From Gaertneriomyces semiglobifer (Eukaryota; Chytridiomycota; Chytridiomycetes; Spizellomycetales; Spizellomycetaceae), in contig JAHLKF010000016.1 of NCBI GenBank assembly GCA_025558075.1, forward strand, positions 62,001 to 126,000: 64,000 nucleotides of DNA. Reading direction: 5' to 3'. Positions within the stretch are counted from its first letter, which is position 1; every line of letters starts with the position of its first letter. Below, piece after piece: positions 23,547-35,802 of the stretch. The notes under the pieces are model-generated. The model was not told the origin of the DNA and did not search any database. It saw only the letters and a program-made list of their open reading frames with translations. The translations under genes were made by a program, and so were the position numbers.

Positions 23547-24707
23547 TGTGACAGATTGCGACTCAGTGTAGTGCAGAGGTTTTGAAGTGTGTGCAGAAAG
23601 CGGTGACAGGAATGAGGTGAAAACGATCCTGATGTCGAGTACGCCTATGGAAAGTGGAGCTGTGGGGGGAGGAGCGTGTTGCCCTTAACGACGCTTTCGG
23701 TGCAGTAGTTCCTGCGCGTACTCGCACGGAGATTCGCGCATTGAACATGTTCGCGAATGAAGTTAGGAGTCCAGTTTTGTGGACTACAACGAAAAGTGTA
23801 GAAAATATATCATGAATGAAATTTAAGGCTCCTGATATGTCAATTCCATTTCCCAGTTGGATTCGAAGTTGCTTGAGCATTCATGTATTATCTAGTCAAC
23901 CTTCATCAACTTTGCACCTACGCAATTGCGTGGTACCGAAGGATGGTCCTGAGCAAATCAAGCAGAGTTGCATTATTGTCCGTGTGCACCAGTCCTCACT
24001 CCGTTGGCTAAGGAAGCCGCATTAGCATTTGCTGGCAGGCCTAACTTTAATTACTGGGGACCTAACAAGCCTGCTACAAAATATACGACACATTGAAAAC
24101 TTCTCCGCTGGGACTGAAAAGAGAAATGATTTGGATCCTTTCGGCTCTGTCCACTGAAGCAGTAAAACGAAAAGCACGATCCCTCACATCCAGACAAGGT
24201 ATTGCATGGAATGCAGCTCACTTCACTAATTGGTTGAATCAAGCATCCTGCTCATTACCGGCTTTCCGATCGTCTAGGCGTCTGCGTTCCTAATGCTCTT
24301 CTCGCCCAGCAATTTGCCTCCACAGGCCTTCTTCATCTCCTATTTCGAAATTTTTATGGTGGACCGTCAAGTTCGAATATTGAACCCTCGGCTCCAGTTT
24401 GGTGGGCCGGCTCACGTAGTTTGCTCCACCAACTTGAGGAACAGACTCATCGCTCAATCCGGTTCAGCCTAGTTTGTTCACCACGGAGGAAGCGTCGAGA
24501 CTAACACTTTTGGAACAGGCGCCTAAAGTGATTCCTTTGTTTGACCCATAAGTTTTCGAAGAAAGCCTAGAGCTCTCATCGATATACAATCTAGCGGTCA
24601 GCAACTAGGCATCGTCGAATCGCCTGGTGACGACGGTCGGAATATACAATGGTCTCATCCACTTCTATTAGATTGCTTATCATACAGCCAGTAGCCAAAT
24701 TTCCCGC
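23547..24707. other. Intergenic, no convincing gene
   Basis: About 1.16 kb. Open frames at 23563-23880 (-) and 24093-24293 (+) show no domain or splice pairing. Could hold decayed sequence or an ncRNA; nothing supports either. Confidence 0.45.
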
Positions 24708-25377
24708 TTAGTGAGCACGACGGGACTCGGCAATGACATTGGACATCTCCTCGACCTTACGCTTGGCGCGGCCGAAGGTACCCAGCTAGAAACGAGATAA
24801 GTCTCATCGTTCTGATAAAGCAACGTTGACAGCTGCACTTCATACTCACCCTCCTCTTGGCCAACTTCCTCGCTCTCTTGTCAGCAGAGTTTTTCAACAG
24901 CTCCATGATGCGCTTCTCGTACGGTGCATAACCGGCAACCTCACGAACAAGGTCACGGACAAACTTGGTGCGCTTAGAAAGCACCTAAACACGGAACAAA
25001 AGGAATCAGCATTGGTTTCACAAGCGGCTACGGCAAAAGTTTAAATTTAATATCGCTGCAATACGTCTCGTCGTTGTGAGGAGCGCTGTCCGCTGGCGTC
25101 GGCAATCTCCGGCAACATGCAAACGATAAAATCTCCTGAATACTCGTCCAGAAAGTGCATCCTTGAGCAGCGACCTCCAATAACGCCATTTCCTCTCACA
25201 CCGCCGCCTCGCCTTCTCCTCTCGCGAACCTAGGAAATCTCGCAAGAACAACAGTAGGTTTGGAATACTCACTCCCTTCTTGTTAACAGGCTTGGCCTTC
25301 AATTCCCGGCGGGTAGTGACATGGCCTTTGTTGGTACCGACGGCAATGCCGGTCTTCTGAATCGGAGTGGCAGCCAT
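24708..25377 (-). CDS. RPL36: 60S ribosomal protein eL36
   Basis: Exons are 25273-25377, 24850-24984 and 24708-24785, giving 105 aa, all phase 0. Cytosolic large-subunit protein. Sequence reads [43 protein letters not shown], then [14 protein letters not shown]. Length equals the family norm. The first intron (24985-25272, 288 nt) is the longest in the housekeeping block. Ribosomal protein introns can host snoRNAs, but I found no clear C/D or H/ACA box in it. Confidence 0.95.
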
Positions 25378-25628
25378 TGTTGGTTATGTCGTTTCTCGGT
25401 GAACGGTTTGTAGCTGACCACCTTCCACCAGAAATTGAGCCAGGGCCAGGCCGAAAATGTGCTCACGTGCACAAGGTCACCTGAATAATGTGGTGCACGT
25501 GCCTCAATTGCTTTAGATTTCCGTTTTATTTCATATTCAGTTGAAAGTTTCAACGCGTGCTGGTCGCGGGTTTTCGTCCTGCAGAGACATATGTTGCTTT
25601 CTTGATCCCAGCACACATCCTGAAGAAC

Positions 25629-28600
25629 ATGAGAAGAGTGACAGTGTTACACTTCTTCAGTGCTGCCTTGTGGACGGCATTGCCGTGCTCTCGCGCTGGT
25701 ATTTCGACTCAGAACCTCGCACCTGCTCCCCAAATACCTCAATGCTCTGGTGGGCAATTCTACAACCCAATCACGCAGAGCTGTGAAGGATGCGGGGAGA
25801 ATAGCATATTGGGTCCCAATGGTGAGAAGACGCCAAAATCTGATAAATAGTAACTGTAAGCTTACCACCACGATAGGGATGTGCGTGTGCGCGGTCGGAT
25901 TTCGTCGACATAATGGAGCATGCACTGCATGCCCAGGTGGTCAAGTATCAAGCACGGATGGTCGCTTTTGTATTAGCTGTACTTCTCCTGCTACCGCAGC
26001 TGAGTTGAGCGCCACTGGGCTTCAATGCATCTGTGGGACAGGGGAGCAAATAGGTGAGCTGTGACCGCAGACAACTCTACGGCACGGCGAACTGACATTG
26101 TTTGATTAGTGGAGTATGACGCGGTGACACTCTCTCCCCTTGTAACCGCTCAATGCACAGCATGTTCAGCAAACGCCTACCCATCAGCATCTCTATCTGC
26201 TTGCAACCCGTGTCCCGATCCCCTCATGATCGCATCTTGGAACAACAACATGCAGAGTTACACGTGCGGCTGTCCGCCTGACTTTGTGCAGGTACAGGAA
26301 TTTGATCTTACTGAGCAATTTGGGGTGATGGTACGATTGATTTCTAGCAAGGTTTCAGATGTATAGCTGCCGCCGATGCTGGCTCCGTCCTAGATGATTG
26401 GAATAGCCCCGACCCTAAGATAATCAAGTATCAGGTGGGTTGACATAGTCTCTTTCCCAGTGGCCTCGCATTGAGAATATCTGCCACTAGGATGTAGTAA
26501 CGAACGCAGGAATAACCACCATCACACTTCAATCCGATACGTTTGCTTCGTTGTACATCAGAGCCATTTCGGGATGTCGACAGAGCGACGTCCAGTCCTG
26601 TTCCGCTCTCGCCAACCTGTGTGCCTTACAGCTGTATGATGAGACTTCCACAGTGTGCCGGGCATTATCTCAGCTGAAGTCATCTAGCGGGGGCCAGGCC
26701 GTGCCGACTGTTGATCTTAGCTCCGGCACTTCCAACTCAACGCCCAACCTTGACAATTACCCGACCAGTGAGTTAAGGCTGGTGCTAGCTAGATACGCGC
26801 TGAATGGGACTTTTTTCGGCCTGGAGAATGTGGTCGATCAAATGGCGTTCTGTGTTTCCGACGTGAAGACAAACATATGGCGGAGGATAGGATCCAACTA
26901 TCAGGTTTCGTGCGATATCGACGTTAGAGCAGCGACGAACGTTAGCATGGGACAGACACAGTTTCTTGAACTTTGTGAGTATCGGGTCGCGTCTCTACAA
27001 GATGTGTTGACATGTCCTCATTGGCCGGATGGCAGATATGAAACGCCAGGATTCCACGCTCATACCGATTCCCGTCGCTATCAGTAACACTCGTGCTACC
27101 TCTGTTGGCAGTGGGCAACCAAAATACTTTAGCCGCTTCTTCATGGTTGATGCCGCGAGCGGGATTGAAGGTGGTCAATTGAAGATCGCCAGAATAGCTG
27201 AAAACATGCACATTGAGTACGAATCCGCTTAAAAGGCTGCGCAAATTAACACAGACGTACTGAGTATATCCCAACAGCATACGGAAAGCGGACAGTGGCA
27301 TCTCAATTCCCACGTTGAACGTTGCATACACCGAGCATGACTTGAGTTCTTCTTCTCCAATTGTGCGGACAACGAGGTTTTCCGCTGCCTACACATCACC
27401 ATCCCAGTCATTCCTGAAGACTCTAACCCCCATTTTTGCTATTCTATGCGTTCTGGCCGGACTGATTGGACTGTGGCGTATACGGGCATGGAGCTTGAGA
27501 AATGAAGGGAAACTGCGGTTGACTGGCTGGGATCTTAATGTGAGTAATCAGCCATTGTGATGTCAATGGATTCTTCAAGCTAAACACACGGGTAGTTCTT
27601 TGGTCGTTGCATTCTCATTCTTGCTGCTACCTTAGCCCCGATTCTATACGCCCTTCTTTTCTTCTCGAGTCTCTATTTCTACATTGCGTACAAATCCACT
27701 ACACCCGGCGCATCGTTCATTTTCCTTCCGTCGGACGTCTCGGCCTTTGAAGCTGTCTTATATGCAACAGTGACATGTAGCGCGCTAAGTATTGCTCGAT
27801 TACTGTACAAACAATGTTCCATGGACGTGTTTTTCATGGATTGGGAGAAAAGCAAGGGAAGGATCATCAGCCATGGAGTGGAAGAGAAAGGTCGCTTGGC
27901 AACCGTGAGTGTCTGGAGGCTGATTCTGGTGGGAAATTTGTGGGGTATGGTCCAGGTGCGCTATGTTCTACCTCATTGGTCCGGATTGTATGACGCAAAT
28001 TGACAAGCCTTCCGGTGCAGCGTTATCGGCGGGTGCATATACCTGGAACATTGGTCGCCCTCTATTTTCTTCTCGAGGCGCTCGGTCTGCGGTATACGGC
28101 CACTGAACAGCCAGATTTAACCGACCTCAGCACAGGACGTACCAATCCACTCCTACTTTTTTGTATAGACTCGCTTTTGCTGTTAGCGTTAGCTTTAACT
28201 CAGGTAAGGTTGCCTTGCCAGAAGGACAAGGAATTGGCGATTAACCCCTGCTATGTAGTATGTTTTTCACAGGCTTGCATATGAGCGATTTTACAAGAAC
28301 CCTCTCATGGACCTTTTTGACATGTGTTCCTTGGCCAATATTAGTATTCTGATGCTCGACGAGTGGGGGCACGGGTACTACGTACACGGCCGATCTGTTC
28401 ATGGAATTGCCGACACCAACCTTGCAGAATTAAACGAATATTTGAAACGAGAAGAGGTAGGAAATGCATTTCCCGTTTTGTAATGATACTTCACGATGTA
28501 CTCACTGCGACCAATGTGTGTAGATGGACTTGGTTCCGAAGCGAGGCTTAGGCGGGACCGATGATCAGATATTTGAGGTTTACCTCCAGACTCCAATGAA

Positions 28601-29229
28601 GGAAGCTCTTGGGAAAGTTTGGAGCGCAGTATTAGAAGACATTGAGACGCATGGCAGGCGACCACGTAGGAAAAAATTCCCATTCGTTACATCGTTGTAG
28701 GTGCGCTAACTTCATTGAGGTAGAACGCTTTCCCGGTATCAAAAGCGCAACAGACACTAAACCTTTGCGAAAGTTTACCTCCATTGAAGAAACTAAGGTC
28801 CGTGGATATGAGACAGTCAATCATTTTCTGAAAGGGTTCTTTGATAAGGTGAGCAGACTTGTTGAGATAGCATTCGCTGCACGATCAGATTTGTTTAAAT
28901 TATTCTTCAACCAGAATCTGAAGGACTACACGTACACGCTCACCACGCGGCTAGGACTCTTTCATTTTCTACATACACCGTCAACGCAAGCCAACAGCAC
29001 GCTAGTTCCCATCGCACACGCGCCACCGGTCACCCTGGCATCGTTGGATCCGCACTTGTTTATATTGTACAGCTTAGTGTTTGCTGCGGTGGATATACGG
29101 TTAGATTCTGCCGGAAAGGCTGCGATTGTAGTTTTAGTGATTGACTGGATCCTCAGGTTCGTCCGGAGTACATGGAGCGAAAGAAACGCTGTCCGCAAAG
29201 GGGTTGGTGATGGGAAATTCTTGCTGTAA
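25629..29229 (+). CDS. TMEM67: Meckelin (TMEM67), ciliary transition-zone receptor
   Basis: About twelve exons: 25629-25821, 25877-26053, 26110-26291, 26348-26434, 26491-26974, 27036-27216, 27278-27539, 27596-27955, 28021-28203, 28259-28456, 28524-28628 and 28720-29229; about 973 aa against 995 in human. Signal peptide (1-24), Cys-rich ectodomain (residues 35-200), then PIPVAIS, a first membrane segment, the cytosolic DVFFMDWEKSKGR, several more membrane helices, YERFYKNPLMDLFDMCSLANIS and a C-terminal hydrophobic region. Meckelin gates protein entry at the base of cilia. It is absent from non-flagellated fungi, so it marks a zoosporic lineage. The exon 11/12 boundary is uncertain, and the exon 7 start could be 27 nt later. 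Confidence 0.9.
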
Positions 29230-29335
29230 TCACAATGTACATAATGCTAATTGGATACCCAAGTGACACTTATCCAACCTGTTTTCTCATATGCAGCTCC
29301 CAGGCAATCTCTTCATTCACCAACATCCCGATTCC

Positions 29336-29851
29336 TCAGACAACATTCTCCGTACAGAAGAAAACGAAATGGGGGCCATGATCAATAGAGGTCTCAGCGT
29401 TAACCGGTCGGATTTTTTCAATAGTCTCCTCGCGAACATCTGTGAACAGAATCACCACCTGCCCAGAAGGTGTCCTGGCCTTGACACCTAGCGGACCTCG
29501 ATCGGAAATGAATTGATGAAATTCGGCGTGCTCGTCGCAGCCGATCAGGAGGGTTGGCCATATTTACGGACAACAGTTGGAGCAACGGAGAGCCAATCCG
29601 GAAATCCGTATTATGTCCGCCTATTATCCTCAAACCGTTATTCCTAGCCCTTATTGACGGATTTAGCACAATACACAACCTTTCATAGTTGTTTCGCCAA
29701 GCTCCCTCTGAACTTCACCGAATGCTCGAGATCTTTGGTGAAATGACAACTTGCCAACCCGGTCTCTCGCCGCTGCGGTATGAGATACATCCTTTATGAT
29801 AAATGTATGCCGGCGCCCATCATTCATTCCAAATACCTCTCCATCGTCCAT
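29336..29851 (-). CDS. Unrecognised small gene with a likely frame break
   Basis: The first exon runs from the ATG at 29851 to about 29685 and joins via a 58-nt intron (GTTGTG...AATAG) to a second exon. The second exon reads coherently but changes frame by one base near 29552, in a C-rich stretch (AACCCTCC). It then continues as IGCDEHAEFHQFISDRG ... VVILFTDVREE ... FVFFCTENVV to the stop at 29336-29338. No family recognised. It lies tail-to-tail with TMEM67 (107 nt) and head-to-head with WDR24. The frame break may be an assembly error or an unusual intron. Confidence 0.4.
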
Positions 29852-30103
29852 CGTACTATTCGTATTGAGTTCGTCCTTCAGTGCATCACATTCGCATAAC
29901 CTCTATGAACGGCGGATGTCATTTTCTGGTGTGGAAAAAGAACCGCGTTCGCCACAGCGACATCAAGATGCAGATGTACGGGAAACAGACCAAAAGTGGC
30001 CGAATTCAGGCCATGTGTCGGATGCTGAATTGAAAAGTTTTGGATCTCAGAGAGAAGAAGGAAGAAAGCACATCAATGAGCATTCGAAAGGTGATATTAT
30101 CCG

Positions 30104-33100
30104 ATGGCTAAACGCTTCCTTGAAGCTGCAACTGCCCTGCCAATAGGCGCTGGGTTTGTTTACCACGACCGCTCGGTACCGCCCGCAACCACCACAACTG
30201 CTACTGCTTCTACCCAGATCGCCAACCCTTCTGTCGCTGGAGCCTCCGCATCACAACCTGCGGCCATTGATAATGCGGCCAGCTCGTTCAACGCGGTCGT
30301 TAGAACAGCGACTGGTAGCAACACATCAGCAAGCACGGCCTCGACGACATCTAGCTCGGTTGGCGTTGTTCCAAGCCGACATGCCGTCACTGCGATTCCT
30401 CCTGCACCTCCACTCCCCGCGACCACCAGATTGCAAACGCTTCGATACAGGACCAATGGACCATTGTCCGCTTTAAGCGCTTCACCGGATCATGACATGG
30501 TTGCTGTTGCTGGAAGAGAGGGTGAGTTTCACAACCAATGCATTTTGCCGATACAGAAAAGCCTAGTCACTCCGGCACGCCGCAACAACTGAATGATGTG
30601 CAGCTACGAATTTGACAATGTACCCCCCAATATGATGATGCTTTGTGTGGCTAAAACTGACTATCTTCAGTGCTCAAGATTCTGGCCGTTCATCCCACTG
30701 AGGTCACGGAGGTTCTGAACCTTCGGGGCGGAGTCAAGCTAAACCTCAACTTCTCGATCAATGATGTCAAGTGGGCTCCTGCGTTCGCTAAGTCTACCAT
30801 TGCTACTGCCGCTACGTCCGGCACGGTTATTATATGGGACCTTTCCCGCCCGTCACCTCAAAAACTCTCCAGACACCTCAGCGAGCACACCCGCAGTATT
30901 AACCGCATCACGTTCCACCCAATTGACCCCGTCTTATTACTGAGTGCGTCACAAGATGGTACATTGCGTTTGTGGGATCTGCGAGCCAAATCTATTGCCC
31001 GTAACGCTTTCGAGGGAAAGGCCGAGTCTGTACGTGATGTTCAGTTTTCTCCCGTGAATCAATACGAGTTCTGTGCTGCCTTTGAAAATGGGACTTTGCA
31101 GAGGTGGGACATACGATTTCCCGCAAGCTGGGAGCGAAAGTGGAGTGCGCACAACGGTCTCGCCTTGACTGTCGACTACGCCGAGGGAGGAAAGTTTATA
31201 GCCAGCGGAGGCCGCGATCGACAAATCAAGGTACGTCGTAGCTCACATCGACCGTATCAAAGGCCAAGCATAGCCTGCGAGGCTACAATGAACTATTTAT
31301 CTTACATGATGTTGCAACAACGCCCTGACTAACTCTTTGATGATAATCCCATAGGTTTGGGACCTTACTAGCTCCGCACGGAAGCCGGTCCACGCTATTT
31401 ATACGCCTTACCCAATTTCGCGTGTTCAATTCCGTCCATCCTATCATGCTAGTGCTTCTTCCAGTGGAGCGTTGACCCAGCAGCTGTCCTACTGCGCCCT
31501 GGCAACCGACTACCGCATTCACACTTACGATCTCAATCGTTCATACGTTCCCGAAATAACACTCGAAGGGCATGAAAACGTGACGACGGGATTTTTGTGG
31601 ATGAAAGGACGTGACCCAGGAAATGCGGAGGTGTGGAGCTGCGGAAAGGATAGAGTATTTCTGCGGCAAAGCATCGACAACGGATATTTTCCGGGAAAGA
31701 GTTTGGCGAAAGCATGTGGAGGATGGAATGTGTTCGGCGACTTGGCATTGGCGGTTCCTAAGCAAAAGACCTCGCATGATCTCCATCGCCGGAGTTGGAG
31801 AGGGGACAGCAGCTCTGCTGGAGCAGGGTTCCCCGTTGAAACCACGGCTAATGAAAAATCCAAGTTTTCTACATTGCAGATGACTGTTCTCGCAGATACC
31901 GACACTTTTGACTATCAAGGATTCCAGGATTTAGCGGAAGATTACATGCTAGCTGCTACCAATACTGAAGACGAAGCGACTGCTGACACAACGAAAATTT
32001 TCAATGCTTGTATGCATAATGCTGAGAAGGCGCTTAATTGTGGAAAAATGAAGGAGTCTTATACCTGGAAAGTGCTGGGACTCCTTTTTGGAGTAGAACC
32101 ACCCCCGGAACGGAATCTTTCTCGGCTTTTTGGCCTAGATTCTGCCGGTGCCTCGTTGGACGAGAAAGCACGGATGGAAGGGGATCGTACGTTGGTAGAC
32201 CAAAAAGATGACGTGCGGGCGGATGTGGTCGCCAGACTGGACGTACCACATCGTCGTACGGTAGACACTCCGCCACCTAGTTCTCCTCACTCTGATTCGT
32301 ATCTCTTGGAAAGACATCATAACAAAAGCGGAAGTGCACACCAACGACTCAGAACATGGAACCATATTCGAGAATCTCCTCAAATACCACATCATATGGA
32401 TCCTGACAAAGACTGGTCTGATACAGATTCCTCCGAGTCGGATACCCTAAACCTTACTACCCTCGGTAGAACTACCAAGCCATCGCTGCCAAGTCTGAAG
32501 ATCCCATATAGTCAATTGAAGAAGACAGAACAAACTGATCTGATAGTACCAAATTGGGATTTCACGGATATTGTCGGAGAAATGTTAGAGTACTACGGAG
32601 AACGTGGAGATGTGCAAATGTGTGTGACCGTCTTGGGGGTTCTCGATGCTAAAGTCGGCATCAGAGAGTGGCAGTCTGCTGCTCAAGAGCAGCCTGTGAA
32701 AGGAGGGAAAGACAGAACCCAAAAACGGCTATGGGTTGACAAGCAACGGTATGAGGAATGGTGTTTGAGTTACATAGGTACGTGCGTATCGCCTCCACAG
32801 GCCTTCATACCCTGCATAGTGCTAACCGGTGTTACTTTTCCAGATCTTCTCCATCGCATGAAGCTCTACTCACCTGCCACCAACCTCATCCGCACATCCC
32901 GACTTCCGACGATCCGCTCAATGTCGCAAGAATCTACAACTGTCCATCTGACCTGCTGCTGGTGTCATAAACCACTGCCGATAGGATCTCTTTCATCCTC
33001 GACAAGTCATGAAAACACACCATTCCCTGTGTGTTCTAACTGCCACAAACTTCAAAACCCCTGTTCGTACTGCCACCGAGCAGTAAGGGGGCTATATCTA

Positions 33101-33235
33101 TGGTGCCAGAGCTGTGGGCATGGTGGATGTTTGGGTTGCCTGACGAAATGGTTCAGTGGAAGCAGCCAGACTGGAAGTGGGGAGCGAGAGTGTTGCACAG
33201 GTTGCGGCTGCTGGTGTTTAGGAGGAAAGAAGTGA
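30104..33235 (+). CDS. WDR24: WDR24 homolog, GATOR2/SEACAT complex
   Basis: Exons are 30104-30521, 30671-31230, 31355-32777 and 32844-33235, giving 930 aa. WDR24 (yeast Sea2/Rtc1) is a vacuole or lysosome-bound activator of TORC1 in amino-acid signalling. A Ser/Thr/Ala-rich N-terminus precedes WD repeats (VIIWDLSRP, LRLWDLRAK, LQRWDIRFP, VWDLTSS). An acidic middle follows, then a C-terminal zinc domain with CCWCHKPL, CSNCHK, CSYCHRAVRGLYLWCQSCGHGGC and CTGCGCWC, the RING-like end typical of SEACAT proteins. The last intron (66 nt) is a multiple of three with no stop, so retention would be silent for the frame. Confidence 0.9.
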
Positions 33236-33908
33236 GGTTGCTATCTGGGAAACCACCAGGGCAGGCCCTCGGTCATCCAACCCTAGGTGTAGAACTCCCG
33301 ACCCCGCCAGGCCAGCTTCACGCACTTAGAATGTCCAGTCAATAGAGTCCAGGAACCATGTATGTATCATAAGCATGACCGAAGATATTACTATACAATC
33401 ATAAAAGATTGGTGCAGCACTTCCGCAGCCCCACTATCATGAGATGAAGCCCCAAACTCCGATGTCCAATGGAGCTTTGGCTGATCTCTCCCAACTAACG
33501 TTACTAAGAAATTTGACTTGCGTCCTGCTTTGCTTTTCCTTTTGATCAGCGGTACTCATTTTTCTCGCCATAGGCTCTGGTGATATGAATCGGTGAAGTG
33601 GCAAGTTCAGCTAATAAAGATGAATCTAAGGTCTACTCATTAGGCACTTGTCCATTGAGGAATTCGGCAAATAATTTGGATGCACACAACAGAGCACAAG
33701 GGTATTTGCAGGTTTCTCATCTGTTTATCATAGTGGTGTGCATCTGCCGCAACTTCTGGTTCGGAGAGATCACTGAAGACATCGCTCAACCCTGCAGGAT
33801 CATCGAATTTCTTTAGATGACCAAGCAATCCTGATACACCATGGGTGGTACCAATTTTCGCAAGCTTCGATTAGGCATCTACATACTAGATATTATGTAG
33901 CAAGAACT
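33236..33908. other. Intergenic, nothing seen
   Basis: WDR24 3' region and the start of the accessory block. Only short frames without domains. Confidence 0.5.
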
Positions 33909-35610
33909 CTACTGTTGGACTGATTGTGACGATTTGCTTGTGCGCAAGTCACATCTGCAATCGGTCCTCAAGCCTGGCACACACATGATCTGGTCGCAAG
34001 TTGCACGCCTCTCGAGTAAGAATTGCATGGTATAATAGATTGTGTACTTGCCGTGGTTCTCAGTCGGATTAGCTCCTTGAATTTCTTTGATGTGTTCCAC
34101 TACCTTTTCGTACCCTGCATAAATGCCTGCATCGATCATCGGAGTGAATGCAACCGGTTTGACACTCTGCATATCCACCATGGAGGAGATGCATCCGCTC
34201 CGGGAATTTGCAATTCTGCTTTTAACGCAGCATTTTCCACCCTCTGCGGACGCAGATATATCCAGCTGTCGCGGATCTGTTACGAGCAGGGTTGGGCTGT
34301 CTCTTCCGAAGACCGGTTCCGCCTCGGTCTGGTAGGTATGATCTGGGAGCAGCTTTAGTCGGGATGGATCTGTACCTTTTGCTGCCGCGTCATTACAAGT
34401 TGCTTCCTGGTTGTGTTCATGCAGCGTCTTAAGGCCAGTGGGCGGGGTGGGTGCCACGTGCGCTACTAAAAGCCGTAAGTCCCCGCTGGAAGTGTGTGCA
34501 AAAAAGGCGAGGGTTTTCTGAGTTGTATCGAACATGTTGGTAGAGTTGCGATTTTGATCCTTGTAAGATCTCTCCAAGGAACTCTCCATCTCTTGTCGTG
34601 CTCGGCAGACGCGATCTTTGTTCGTCTGCTTCTCGCGCGGTCTGGCAGCGACAACCTTGTCCCATGCCTCCCGTCTCTGAAACCCTCAGCAAAAAACAAA
34701 ATTTAGCATGAGCAGGATCCCCGAAGTGTATTGACAGAAGGATGGTAGACGCAATGGCAAACTCTCGCGCTGGATACCATCGATCAGAGAACAAATGGCT
34801 CGCAGCTGGACAAGTGGGTGTACCCGAGGTAAAACCCCTTGCCACGAGGCTGCCGGACCGCACTCGGCCGGGCGCACCCCGGTCAATACTTCACGTCTCC
34901 AAATCCAAGTCGACGTGGGTGGAAACCTTCAAAAAGTGCCAATGCGCCGCGCAGCGGAAGGTAGGTGACAGCGATACCATCGATCAGAGAACAAATGGCT
35001 CACTGCTGGACAAGTGGGTGTACCCGTGGTAAAACCCCTTGCCACGAGGCTGCCGGACCGCACACGGCCGGGCGCACCCCGGAGAGCAACACAACGAGAC
35101 CCGCTGAACTTGTCCCACTTCACGAGCTCGACGACCATCCTCGTTGAGAGTGACAGATGCGGTCGCGTATGACGCGCCAAGTGTTGCTACAACCTTGCAC
35201 GTACTTCCGTCCGCCCATCCTGAAAGGTAAGCAGTGCACTTACCAAGGAGAGGGCTTTCTCGAACTTGTCTAATCAGCCCTGGATCGCTTTCCGGAAACC
35301 GGCCTTGAATATTGCCTACAATGGTCCAAAAACGGCTGAAGGCGTGAACGGCCGTCTTGAAGTGCTTCCCTGTACTGTTCAAATGTGAATCCGGCGGTGA
35401 CATAGTCCTTGTAATCTGGGACCGTAGGAAGATCACCGTCCATGGTGAAAGTAACCAGCAGGTTTGACGCGGCACATGGATGCCCGCATTGGTGTTAGGG
35501 TTGCTCACTTCTGTGGCGCTGACTTTGGCTTGAAGTTTAGATATTGTGCGGCATATCGATTCCGTTATTGCTAAGCCTGTGGTACGCACTTTCATTTCGA
35601 CGTTTGACAT
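33909..35610 (-). pseudogene. Broken minus-strand coding locus beside the CR gene
   Basis: Several minus-strand stretches look coding but lie in different frames: 34984-35610 (ATG at 35610, with MDGDLPTVPDYKDY in another frame of the same stretch), 34429-34880 and 33909-34589 (includes KYTIYYTMQFLLERR). I cannot join them into one intact frame with normal introns. A 110-bp segment occurs twice inside the locus. Divergent from the CR gene at 35803, with 192 nt between start codons. Family not recognised. Position suggests decayed members of the same accessory gene class, but that is inference. Confidence 0.4.
34773..35082. repeat. 110-bp direct repeat, two copies at 200-bp period
   Basis: Copy 1 is 34773-34882 and copy 2 is 34973-35082. 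They differ at only a few positions (for example GCA/ACT near 34804, A/T in CCCGAGG versus CCCGTGG). The offset is exactly 200 bp. The repeat is GC-rich with a GGCCGGGCGCACCCCGG end. The 90-bp spacer is unique in the window. Confidence 0.85.
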
Positions 35611-35802
35611 TTAATATTTGACAGGCAACCAGGCGGGCCGCTGTATATAGTCAAGCGGATAATGACATGGGCCTGAACACCCGTGCAACCCGTTTGTTTG
35701 ATCTGTAGGTACTGTTGATGGGAATGGCCGCCAGACGTGCGTTAACCGTGTGCTGCCTGTTCGCAGCTTGAACCAGCATTTGCGAGTAGGTTGTCGTCAA
35801 CA

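Noticed and set aside
24985..25272. snoRNA inside the long first intron of RPL36
   Set aside because: No RTGATGA/CTGA pair or H/ACA hairpin could be found by eye.
35099..35111. Match to the start of 28S rRNA (ACCCGCTGAACTT)
   Set aside because: Only 13 bases match; the sequence on both sides is unrelated to rRNA.
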